Shown piece after piece: positions 55,199 to 63,061 of a stretch of 64,000 bases of DNA. Where the stretch lies: assembly GCA_022572355.1 (NCBI GenBank), contig JACZWC010000016.1, positions 1 through 64,000 on the forward strand. The letters run 5' to 3'. Within the stretch, counting starts at the first letter, position 1; every line of letters begins with the position of its first letter. The stretch is from Bacteroidota bacterium. Its GTDB lineage: Bacteria; Bacteroidota; Bacteroidia; NORP154. The notes under the pieces are model-generated. The model worked only from the letters and a program-made list of their open reading frames with translations. It ran no database searches and was not told where the DNA came from. The position numbers were made by a program, and so were the translations under genes.

Positions 55199-56455
55199 AT
55201 GGCCATAGTTAGACCATTCAAAGGAATTCTTCCCGCCAAGGACAAAGTACACTTGGTTACCTCCCGCTCTTTTGATACATATGACAAACACACGCTGGAT
55301 GATAAACTCAAATACAATCCCTTTTCATTTTTGCATATCATCAAACCGGATTTTTATGCCACAAAGAAGGTAAAGAGTAATTCTCCTGATTATCTGAAGA
55401 AGGTCAAGGCCAAGTTCGACGAATTTCTGAAGAAGGATTACTTCGAAGGTGATGAAAGAGACTCCTTTTACATTTACCAACAGGAGAGTTATGGAAATGT
55501 TTACACCGGAATAATCGGATGCGCATCCATTGATGACTACTTCGACGGCATTATTAAAGTACACGAACAAACACTGGGTCATAGAGAGGAAAAACTGAAA
55601 GATTATCTGCGTGTAGTCAATATGAACGCTGAACCTGTATGCCTTACGTATTCATCTGATGAAAAATTGGAAGAAATTATAACCAGTGTGGTGGAGCAAG
55701 AGCCTTATTTTGATTTTTCGACCACAGACAATACGCGCCATAAATTGTGGAAAGTGAACGACGAAATAACTGTGGCAAATATTTCGAAACAGTTTGAGGA
55801 CATCGATACAGTCTATATAGCAGATGGTCATCATCGTTCTGCGTCTTCGGCGTTGCTCGGTAAAATAATGAGAACAGAAAATCCAACTGCACAATCCGAT
55901 GCTGGGTTCAATTATTTTATGAGCATTTACATTCCCTTTGATCAGTTGAAAATATACGAGTACAACAGGCTGGTTAAAGATCTCAATGGGCATTCCGTAT
56001 TGGAATTCTTGAAAAGAGTAGAGGAGAAATTTAAGATTGAAGAATGTGGAAAGAAAGCAGTAGTTCCAGATGAACAACACATCTTTGGTATGTATCTAAA
56101 AGAGAAATGGTACAGGTTAACAGTGGATAAATCATTGATTGATAATAGTACTGCCATTGGCTCTTTAGACGCTAAAATTCTCTCGCAATATTTGTTATCT
56201 CCAATTCTCAATATAACAGATCTAAGCTCGAGAAAATCAGACCGTATATCCTTTATTGGCGGTGTGGGTAAAGATGTGATTCAGATAGTTCAGCAATCTG
56301 TTGATGATGGAGAGATGAAAGTTGCCTTTACACTTTTTCCAGCTACTATAGAACAGCTGATCAAGGTGGCCGATAACAAGGAGATTATGCCTCCCAAGAG
56401 TACCTGGGTGGAGCCCAAGATGCGAAGTGGGTTGGTAATTTATAGCCTGAGCTGA
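55199..56455 (+). CDS. DUF1015 family protein
   Basis: This 418-residue cytoplasmic protein begins MAIVRPFKGILPAKDKVHLV and contains FLHIIKPDFY, YIYQQESYGNVYTGIIGCASIDDY and the conserved YIADGHHRSASSALLGK. It ends LFPATIEQLIKVADNKEIMPPKSTWVEPKMRSGLVIYSL. This is DUF1015, which commonly follows serA in Bacteroidota and other lineages. The HH motif in ADGHHR suggests metal or phosphate chemistry, perhaps linked to serine metabolism; this is unproven. It starts 9 bases after serA, in the same operon. Confidence 0.95.
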   Translation: MAIVRPFKGILPAKDKVHLVTSRSFDTYDKHTLDDKLKYNPFSFLHIIKPDFYATKKVKSNSPDYLKKVKAKFDEFLKKDYFEGDERDSFYIYQQESYGNVYTGIIGCASIDDYFDGIIKVHEQTLGHREEKLKDYLRVVNMNAEPVCLTYSSDEKLEEIITSVVEQEPYFDFSTTDNTRHKLWKVNDEITVANISKQFEDIDTVYIADGHHRSASSALLGKIMRTENPTAQSDAGFNYFMSIYIPFDQLKIYEYNRLVKDLNGHSVLEFLKRVEEKFKIEECGKKAVVPDEQHIFGMYLKEKWYRLTVDKSLIDNSTAIGSLDAKILSQYLLSPILNITDLSSRKSDRISFIGGVGKDVIQIVQQSVDDGEMKVAFTLFPATIEQLIKVADNKEIMPPKSTWVEPKMRSGLVIYSLS

Positions 56456-56539
56456 TCATGTTACTTCACAAAGACTTTGACATCAATTTGCAGCTAATGC
56501 AGTTTTAACCGTAATTGTGGAACACTTCCTCAATAACCA

Positions 56540-59500
56540 ATGAAGAGATTGCTGATATATATCGTGTTTTTCTATGGATTAACCTTTACATCATCCATAG
56601 CGAAGCAAAACATCGATTCGCTATCAGGCGTCCTCCAAAATGCTGAAGCGGATACCAATAGAGTAACTATTCTGAACCAACTGGCAACAGAGTTTATCAA
56701 TATTAATCCCGATTCCGCCCTTACCTATAACGACCAGGCATTTATACTTGCAGAAACGTTGGGGAACGATATGTTACTGGCAGAATGTTATTATGTAATC
56801 GGGAATATATTAAGAGCTAAATACAATTATGTACAAGCGGCCGAGATGCATCTCGAGGCATTGGCAATATATGAGGAGCTTGGGGCTGCTACAGGATGGA
56901 ACTTAATTGAAATAGGAAACGATTACTATTGGATGAATGAATATGAAACAGCTAAAAGGTATTTCAAATCGGCACATAATGAATTTGACAGTACCAATAA
57001 TGTACTTGGAACTGCAGTGAGCTTGAATAATATAGGTATGGTGTATGCGTTTCAGGGTAATTATTTAGAAGCAGTGAGATATTGCTACAAAGCTTTGGAA
57101 ATATATGAAGGACTGGGCAATAAGGCCGGTATCGCGTGGAGCTATGAATTGATAGCAGAGGTACATATTGAGCAGAATAATTATGACAAGGCATTGGATT
57201 ACTTATTTAAGATGAAAAAAATCTATGGAAAACTGCGTGATACAAGGGGGTTGATAGTATCATATCTTATGATTGGGCAGATATATAATATCCAGGGCGA
57301 CTACCCCCAAGCGTTTGATTATTATTCCTTATCCTTGAAATTCAGTGAAGAATCCGGTGATAAAATTAAAATTGGAGTATCCTATAACCGGTTAGGTGAA
57401 CTGTATGCTGCAAAGAAAGAGTACGTAAAGGCTTTGGAATATCAAACAAAAGCCCTTCACCTGCAGGAGGAAATAAAAGATAGACGGGAAATGAGCGCCA
57501 CCTTGAGTAATATGGGCGGAATTTATCTTGAAATGGCAAATTTTAGTAAGGCCATTGAACATCTAAAAAAGAGTATAAAAGTGGCAGATGAAATAGGTTA
57601 TAAGTCTGCATTGAAGAACAGCTACGAAAAAATTGCGCAAGCCTATAGCCAGAGAGGTAATTTTAAAAATGCTTACAAATATCATCAGTTGTACTCCGCA
57701 ATGAAGGATGAGCTTTTTGATGAAAAAAAGTCGAATAGCATTCGTGAATTGCAGGCGAAATATGAAAATGAAGAGAAAGAAAAGGAAATTATTTTGCTCA
57801 ATAAAGAGAAGCGCATTCGGGATTTGGTAATGCGCAGGGATACAATTGTTCAATATTCTATGTTCGCCGGGTTATTGATGTTGGCACTTCTAGGCTTTGT
57901 AATTCACAACCGCTATCGAATAAAACAGAAGGCGAACGAAGAGCTAAAAAAGCTGAATGAAAATATGGAAGATATCGTTGAGCGCAGAACGAGTGAAGTG
58001 GTAAAGCAAAGGGACGAGATTGAAAAAACCTATACCAATACCAAACTCCTCAGCAGCATCGGCAAAACTATAACTTCCTCGCTGTCAGTAGAAAAAATAA
58101 TTGAAACTGCCTATGAGAGTGTTAATATCTTGATGGATGCTTCTGCTTTTTGCATAGGTGTATATAATAAAGAAAAGAACTGCATTGAGTTTCCGGGTGT
58201 AATTGAAAAAGGAAAACCCCTGCCATTTTTCACTGTTACATTAGACAAAGAAGACCAAATGCCTGTGGTGTGCTTCAAGAAAAAACAGGAAATTCTCATC
58301 AACGATATGGCAACTGAGGCCAGAGCATTTATTGGTGTTGATCCTGATAAGATTGCGCTAAAAGGGGAAGTGGTTTCGGCGCTGATATATCTTCCTCTGT
58401 ATATTAAAAAAGAGGTAATTGGTGTGATCAGTGTACAGAGCTTTAAAAAGGATGTTTACACACCTTATAATGTCGATATGCTGAGGAATCTGGCAGTATA
58501 TGTCGGAATTGCTCTGGAAAATGCACGTGGTTATGAAATTGTGGAGGAAAAAGTCAGGTTGCGAACAGCTGAGGTGGTACAGCAAAAGCAGAGGATTGAA
58601 AAAGCGTATCAGGATGTGGAATTGCTCAGTGGGATCGGTAAGGATATTACTTCATTACTCACCGTTGAAGAAATAATTGAAAAAGTATACAAAAATGTAA
58701 ATACGCTAATGGATGCTTCAGCTTTTGCTATTGGGATTTACAAAGAAGACGAAAAAGAATTATACTTCCCGGGTGTGATAGAAAAAGGCAAAAAATTACC
58801 TGATGTTTCTATTTCATTAGATGATATCAGTCGACCGGCGGTTGTATGTTTTAAAAATAATAAAGTGCTTTTTATCAATAACGAAGAAGATTATGGTAAA
58901 TATATTTCAGATAGATCGACGCCCGTAGCAGGCGATGATCCCATTTCAATTATTTATCTTCCTCTCATTTCCAAAGATAAATCCATAGGGGTAATAACGG
59001 CTCAAAGCTTTGAAAAAAATGCGTACACAGATTACCACTTGAAGATATTACAAAACATCGCGGTTTACACTGCGATTGCCCTGGAAAACGCACATTTATA
59101 TGAAAATATGGAAGCCACCGTTGCGGAGAGAACCGAAGAACTCCTGAAACAAAAAAAGCAGGTGGAGGTGTCATATGACAATATCAAAATTTTAAGTGAA
59201 ATTGGCCGACAACTAACTTCAACCCTGAATATTGAGAATATTTTTAACAAATTACATAAAAACGTCAGCCAGTTAATGAGCGCCGACTGCTTTGGGATTC
59301 GTATATATCATCCCGAAAAGAACATAGTGGAGTATAAATTTGAGATCGAAAAAGGAGAAAGAGATAAGGCAACGGATATTTCTATGGATGATGATGATAA
59401 TTATACAGTGTGGTGCATCAAGAACAAAAAGGAAATATTTATTAACGACAATCAAAAAGAGTATAAAAAATACACCAAAAAAATAGTGGTGCCCAGGGGA

Positions 59501-59710
59501 GAGATGCCAGATTCTTTATTGTTCCATCCTATGATCTTCGGTAAAAAGGTGCTTGGTGTGATAACCGTACAAAGCTTTGAGAAGAATGCATACACCAAAT
59601 ATCACGCGGATATTTTAAAAACCCTTGCTTCCTATACGGCTATTGCCTTGGAAAATGCGGGTATTTATGAACAGCTGGAGGAAAAGATTAGAGAAAGAAA
59701 TGGTATGTGA
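56540..59710 (+). CDS. TPR-TM-triple GAF sensor-like protein without output domain
   Basis: The 1056-residue protein has a signal peptide (about 1-22), about eight TPR units (about 30-390) and a coiled coil. One membrane helix lies at about 434-455 (YSMFAGLLMLALLGFVIHNRY). Three GAF domains follow (about 500-670, 690-855, 870-1040), each introduced by a coiled coil and sharing SIGKTITSSLSVEKIIETAY-like and ALENARxYE segments. The three GAFs are clearly internal copies. The protein stops at EKIRERNGM, just where the next coiled coil would lead to a kinase, cyclase or SpoIIE phosphatase in related proteins. The output domain may be lost, or a partner may supply it. This was judged from pattern only. 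Confidence 0.82.
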   Translation: MKRLLIYIVFFYGLTFTSSIAKQNIDSLSGVLQNAEADTNRVTILNQLATEFININPDSALTYNDQAFILAETLGNDMLLAECYYVIGNILRAKYNYVQAAEMHLEALAIYEELGAATGWNLIEIGNDYYWMNEYETAKRYFKSAHNEFDSTNNVLGTAVSLNNIGMVYAFQGNYLEAVRYCYKALEIYEGLGNKAGIAWSYELIAEVHIEQNNYDKALDYLFKMKKIYGKLRDTRGLIVSYLMIGQIYNIQGDYPQAFDYYSLSLKFSEESGDKIKIGVSYNRLGELYAAKKEYVKALEYQTKALHLQEEIKDRREMSATLSNMGGIYLEMANFSKAIEHLKKSIKVADEIGYKSALKNSYEKIAQAYSQRGNFKNAYKYHQLYSAMKDELFDEKKSNSIRELQAKYENEEKEKEIILLNKEKRIRDLVMRRDTIVQYSMFAGLLMLALLGFVIHNRYRIKQKANEELKKLNENMEDIVERRTSEVVKQRDEIEKTYTNTKLLSSIGKTITSSLSVEKIIETAYESVNILMDASAFCIGVYNKEKNCIEFPGVIEKGKPLPFFTVTLDKEDQMPVVCFKKKQEILINDMATEARAFIGVDPDKIALKGEVVSALIYLPLYIKKEVIGVISVQSFKKDVYTPYNVDMLRNLAVYVGIALENARGYEIVEEKVRLRTAEVVQQKQRIEKAYQDVELLSGIGKDITSLLTVEEIIEKVYKNVNTLMDASAFAIGIYKEDEKELYFPGVIEKGKKLPDVSISLDDISRPAVVCFKNNKVLFINNEEDYGKYISDRSTPVAGDDPISIIYLPLISKDKSIGVITAQSFEKNAYTDYHLKILQNIAVYTAIALENAHLYENMEATVAERTEELLKQKKQVEVSYDNIKILSEIGRQLTSTLNIENIFNKLHKNVSQLMSADCFGIRIYHPEKNIVEYKFEIEKGERDKATDISMDDDDNYTVWCIKNKKEIFINDNQKEYKKYTKKIVVPRGEMPDSLLFHPMIFGKKVLGVITVQSFEKNAYTKYHADILKTLASYTAIALENAGIYEQLEEKIRERNGM

Positions 59711-59892
59711 TATTGGCGGTGAGGATAGGGGACTTTCCCGGCACACATCCCAAAATTAATGGCATAATAGACTTTTACACAAAGCCTTAGCCTTAACACA
59801 ATTACCAAATACCAATTATATTATATTGCTGCTTTGATATTTCCGTTGCACTCGTTTTTTGAAACTAAATTGAAGGGGAGGTTAGTGAAGAA
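59711..59892. other. Spacer with C-terminal TPR-gene fragment
   Basis: After about 110 bases with nothing recognisable, positions 59825-59896 code for the last 23 residues of the downstream TPR family (listed separately). No promoter was found. Confidence 0.6.
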
Positions 59893-59896
59893 TTGA
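59825..59896 (+). pseudogene. C-terminal fragment of a TPR-3TM family gene
   Basis: The frame reads IAALIFPLHSFFETKLKG then RLVKN and a TGA stop. This matches the C-termini of the two complete neighbours (AALIFPAHAFFEAKMKGRLVKK and AALIFPMHSLFETKLKGRLVKS). The rest of this gene copy is missing. Its stop overlaps the next gene's TTG start by 4 bases, just as the intact copies overlap with ATGA. Confidence 0.85.
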
Positions 59897-61311
59897 GAAG
59901 GTTGTTGACCATATCGTTTCTATTGGTATCATTTGGCGGCTTTGCGGAGCAAGCAGTCATTGACTCCTTAACAGCCCGCCTTGGGGAGAGCCTCCATGAT
60001 ACTGATCGGGTAAATACCCTCAACAAGCTCGCCTGGGAGATGATGTACAATAACCCCGATACAGCTATCATCTTATCTTCTCAGGCATTATCAATTGCTG
60101 AAGCATACGAGTGGCACTTAGGGATTGCTCACAGTAACGGCCGACTCGGTACTTTCAACGCGATAAAAGGCGATTACCCCAAAGCCCTGGAATATTTCTT
60201 CAAAGCGCTTAAATTGGTTGAAGAACTCCGCCTGCCAGACCAGCAGGCAGGCGGACAGGTGGGTAACAAGAGCTACATAGCAGCAAACCTTAGCAACATC
60301 GGAATTATCTACAAGGAACAAGGCGATTACTCCAAAGCCCTGGAATATTTCTTCGACGCTCTTAAAATTCATGATGAGCTGAATAGCAAAAACGACCTGG
60401 CAGCAACCCTGGGCAACATCGGAAATGTCTACATGAAACAAGGCGTTGCATCCACCGAAGCCTCAGCGAAGGTGGAATTACTCAACAAAGCCCTGGAATA
60501 TTACTTGAAAGCCCTGAAAATGAATGAAGAACTGGGCAGAAAAAACGGTATTGCCATCAACCTGGGCAACATCGGACTTGTTTACATGGACCAACTCGAT
60601 TACCCCAAAGCCCTGGAATATTATTTCAAAGCACTTGATATGGCTGAAGAACTTGGAGATAAAAATGGTGTTGCAAGACACCTTGGCAATATCGGAACTC
60701 TGTACACAGAGATTGGGGAATTTGAAAAGGCTGAAAACAGCTTGCAAAAAGCGCTCAACCTCTCCAAAGAAATCAGCGCTAAAGAATACTTAAAAGACCA
60801 ATATCATTACCTCTCTAAGCTGTACGACACTATCTCAAGGCCTGCCCAGGCTTTTGAGGCCTATAAAATGTACATTATCTATCGCGACAGCATAGACAAT
60901 GAAGAAAACACCAAAGCCCAAACCCGCACTGAAATGAAATACGAGTATGAGAAAGCGGAATTGGTGAAGCAGCAGCAGGAGAGAGAACAGGCACGGATGG
61001 AGGCTGAAGTAACATCCAGACGAGATAATCTTCAATATTCAGTAATCCTAATTGCTCTACTTGTCCTGTTTGGTGGGGTGATGTCATTGGGGTTTGTTAA
61101 GGTTAGCAACAGGATGGCTGAGGGTATCATCTTCTTTTCTTTCCTTATTCTATTTGAGTTCTTGTTGGTATTGGCAGACCCCTACATTGACAACTGGTCT
61201 GGTGGAGCACCGGGGTTTAAGCTCTTATTCAATGCGGGTATTGCAGCATTGATATTCCCTGCTCATGCTTTCTTTGAGGCTAAAATGAAAGGGAGATTGG
61301 TAAAGAAATGA
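59893..61311 (+). CDS. TPR protein with conserved three-helix membrane C-terminus (array copy 1)
   Basis: The protein is 472 residues from TTG 59893 (a homologous ATGA overlap is used by the next copy). A signal peptide (RRLLTISFLLVSFGGFAEQ) precedes about seven 40-residue TPR units (NLGNIGLVYMDQLDYPKALEYYFKALDMAEELG and similar). A coiled coil (EYEKAELVKQQQEREQARMEAEV) and a C-terminal block of three helices (YSVILIALLVLFGGVMSLGF to GIAALIFPAHAFF) follow. Two TPR linkers carry extra segments of 11 residues each, RLPDQQAGGQV and an interval around VASTEASAKVE. Both are encoded by palindromic DNA. No enzymatic domain is seen. The periplasmic TPR/inner-membrane topology is inferred. Confidence 0.8.
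   Translation: MRRLLTISFLLVSFGGFAEQAVIDSLTARLGESLHDTDRVNTLNKLAWEMMYNNPDTAIILSSQALSIAEAYEWHLGIAHSNGRLGTFNAIKGDYPKALEYFFKALKLVEELRLPDQQAGGQVGNKSYIAANLSNIGIIYKEQGDYSKALEYFFDALKIHDELNSKNDLAATLGNIGNVYMKQGVASTEASAKVELLNKALEYYLKALKMNEELGRKNGIAINLGNIGLVYMDQLDYPKALEYYFKALDMAEELGDKNGVARHLGNIGTLYTEIGEFEKAENSLQKALNLSKEISAKEYLKDQYHYLSKLYDTISRPAQAFEAYKMYIIYRDSIDNEENTKAQTRTEMKYEYEKAELVKQQQEREQARMEAEVTSRRDNLQYSVILIALLVLFGGVMSLGFVKVSNRMAEGIIFFSFLILFEFLLVLADPYIDNWSGGAPGFKLLFNAGIAALIFPAHAFFEAKMKGRLVKK
60227..60255 (+). repeat. Palindromic insertion in TPR coding sequence
   Basis: TCCGCCTGCC and GGCAGGCGGA form a perfect 10-bp stem with a 9-base loop (AGACCAGCA). It encodes the extra RLPDQQAGG residues missing from sister TPR units. 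The net insertion is 33 bases and keeps frame. Confidence 0.88.
60451..60476 (+). repeat. Second palindromic insertion in the same TPR gene
   Basis: TCCACC and GGTGGA form a 6-bp stem with a 14-base loop. It encodes ASTEASAKVE, absent from other units. The net gain is again about 33 bases, in frame. Confidence 0.75.
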
Positions 61312-62933
61312 GAATGCGACACATTATACGGAATCTGCTGAGTAAAGCGTCAGGAACACTCCTGATCCTTCTCCTGTCTCATTCTGTTCAGGCTCAAGAT
61401 CAACACATCACCAGTGGTGAGCGGAGCCGAACTATAGATTCGTTGAAATCTGTTATTGATTTAGCGGAGCATGATACATCAGTTTGCATTGCCTATTTAA
61501 GTTGGGGCGAGGAAGTTTACCTGAATAACCCTGACACGGCTCTGATTCTCTGGCAAAAAGCGCACGACATAGCTGAACGAAATCTTGCGAGCAGCCCACC
61601 CACTTCGTCTGCCGACGGGTCCTCCAAAGCAAATGCGGAGGAGGAAGCTTCAGCGAAAGCAGGCACCCTACATAAAAAGTATTTATCTACTCTGGCCGAT
61701 GCCCTGAACAATATTGGGTATATCTATGAAAATCAAGGAGACATCCCTAAAGGGTTGGAGTACTATCATAAGAGTTTGAAGATAAAAGAAGAGATAGGCA
61801 ATAAAAAAGGAATAGCTACATCTTTAAACAATATTGGGTATATCTATATGAATCAGGGAGACATCCCTAAAGCTTTGGAGTACTGGCATAAGAGTCTGAA
61901 GATAAGAGAAGAAATAGGCGATAAAGAAGGAATAGCTACCTCTTTAAACAATATTGGGGCTATCTATAATCATCAAGGTGACATACCTAATGCTTTGGAG
62001 TATTTTCATAAGAGTTTGAAGATAAAAGAAGAAATAGGCGATAAAAGGGGCATAGCTATCTCTTTAAACAATATTGGGCTTATCTATATGAATCAAGGAG
62101 ACATACCTAAAGCCCTGGAGTACTATCATAAGTGTTTGAAGATAGATGAAGAAATAGGCGACAAAAAAGGAATAGCTATCTCTTTAAACAATATTGGGGT
62201 TATCTATTACAATCAAGGTGACATACCTAAAGCGCTGGAGTACTATCATAAGTGTTTGAAGATTGATGAAGAAATAGGCAATAAACAAGGCATAGCTAGC
62301 TCTTTAAAGAACATTGGCAGCATTGAATTCAAACAAGGGCAGTTGACCAATGCTTTAAATTACGCCATGAGAGGGTTGGAAATTGCGCAGGAAATTGGAT
62401 CGCCTCATCTTATATCAATTAACTCCGGTCTATTGAGCAAAGTGGCCAAACAACAAGGTAACTACCAAGAAGCTCTGGAAATGTACGAACTCCACATATT
62501 AATGCGGGATAGCATCAACAACGAAGAAACCCAAAAGGCATCCATACGCCAACAGACAAAGTACGAGTTTGAAAAAGCGCAGCTAATTAAGGAGCAGGAG
62601 GAAAAAGAGACAGCCCGGTTAGAATCTGAAGCAACCTCAAGACGAGACAACCTGCAATACTCTGTGATCCTAATTGCCTTGCTGGTTTTGTTTGGTGGAG
62701 TGTTATCGCTTGGTTTTGTTAAAGTAAGCCCCAGAATGGCAGAGGGTATCATTTTTTTCTCCTTCCTTATCCTCTTTGAGTTCTTGTTGGTGCTGGCAGA
62801 CCCTTACATTGAAAACTGGTCTGGCGGTGCACCGGGGTTTAAGCTCTTATTCAATGCGGGTGTTGCGGCTCTCATCTTCCCAATGCACTCTCTGTTCGAA
62901 ACTAAACTAAAGGGTCGCCTAGTTAAATCATGA
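61308..62933 (+). CDS. TPR protein with conserved three-helix membrane C-terminus (array copy 2)
   Basis: The protein is 541 residues. Its ATG overlaps the stop of copy 1 by 4 bases. A signal peptide ends SHSVQAQ (about residue 29). At least six nearly identical 40-residue TPR units follow (about 125-345: SLNNIGYIYMNQGDIPKALEYWHKSLKIREEIGDKEGIA). A coiled coil and the three-helix C-terminus come last, almost the same as copy 1 (SFLILFEFLLVLADPYIENWSGGAPGFKLLFNAG). Two extra coding segments are visible: TSGERSR (from TGAGCGGAGCCGAA) and a longer low-complexity stretch around SSPPTSSADGSSKANAEEE. Function is unknown. Confidence 0.8.
   Translation: MRMRHIIRNLLSKASGTLLILLLSHSVQAQDQHITSGERSRTIDSLKSVIDLAEHDTSVCIAYLSWGEEVYLNNPDTALILWQKAHDIAERNLASSPPTSSADGSSKANAEEEASAKAGTLHKKYLSTLADALNNIGYIYENQGDIPKGLEYYHKSLKIKEEIGNKKGIATSLNNIGYIYMNQGDIPKALEYWHKSLKIREEIGDKEGIATSLNNIGAIYNHQGDIPNALEYFHKSLKIKEEIGDKRGIAISLNNIGLIYMNQGDIPKALEYYHKCLKIDEEIGDKKGIAISLNNIGVIYYNQGDIPKALEYYHKCLKIDEEIGNKQGIASSLKNIGSIEFKQGQLTNALNYAMRGLEIAQEIGSPHLISINSGLLSKVAKQQGNYQEALEMYELHILMRDSINNEETQKASIRQQTKYEFEKAQLIKEQEEKETARLESEATSRRDNLQYSVILIALLVLFGGVLSLGFVKVSPRMAEGIIFFSFLILFEFLLVLADPYIENWSGGAPGFKLLFNAGVAALIFPMHSLFETKLKGRLVKS
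61602..61670 (+). repeat. Palindromic/low-complexity insertion in TPR array copy 2
   Basis: TCCTCC (61620-61625) and GGAGGA (61637-61642) form a 6-bp stem with an 11-base loop, flanked by Ala/Ser/Glu-rich coding sequence. The third array copy lacks about 20 residues here. Confidence 0.7.
61690..62330 (+). repeat. 120-bp tandem repeat units encoding TPRs
   Basis: About five units of 120 bases, each encoding a 40-residue TPR variant (NNIGxIYxxQGDIPKALEYYHKSLKIxEEIGxKxGIA). The DNA copies are closely similar, so unequal recombination could change the unit number. Confidence 0.9.
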
Positions 62934-62968
62934 TATATTCAAGAACCCATGCGCTTAAAGCTGGCTCA

Positions 62969-62985
62969 AACGTCCGCAGGACGTT
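62969..62985. repeat. Perfect 7-bp hairpin between array copies
   Basis: AACGTCC, loop GCA, GGACGTT. It lies just before the second C-terminal fragment. Confidence 0.75.
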
Positions 62986-62986
62986 C

Positions 62987-63061
62987 GCCCTTTTCCCTGC
63001 TCATGCTTTCTTTGAGAGTAAGATGAAAGGGAGATCCGATAGCTATCGGATGGTGAAATGA
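62987..63061 (+). pseudogene. Second C-terminal fragment with palindromic insertion
   Basis: The frame reads ALFPAHAFFESKMKGR, then SDSYRM, then VK and a TGA stop that overlaps the ATG of copy 3. The SDSYRM segment replaces the Leu of the usual KGRLVK end. It comes from an 18-bp perfect palindrome ATCCGATAGCTATCGGAT (63034-63051). The fragment has no upstream TPR region of its own. Confidence 0.85.
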
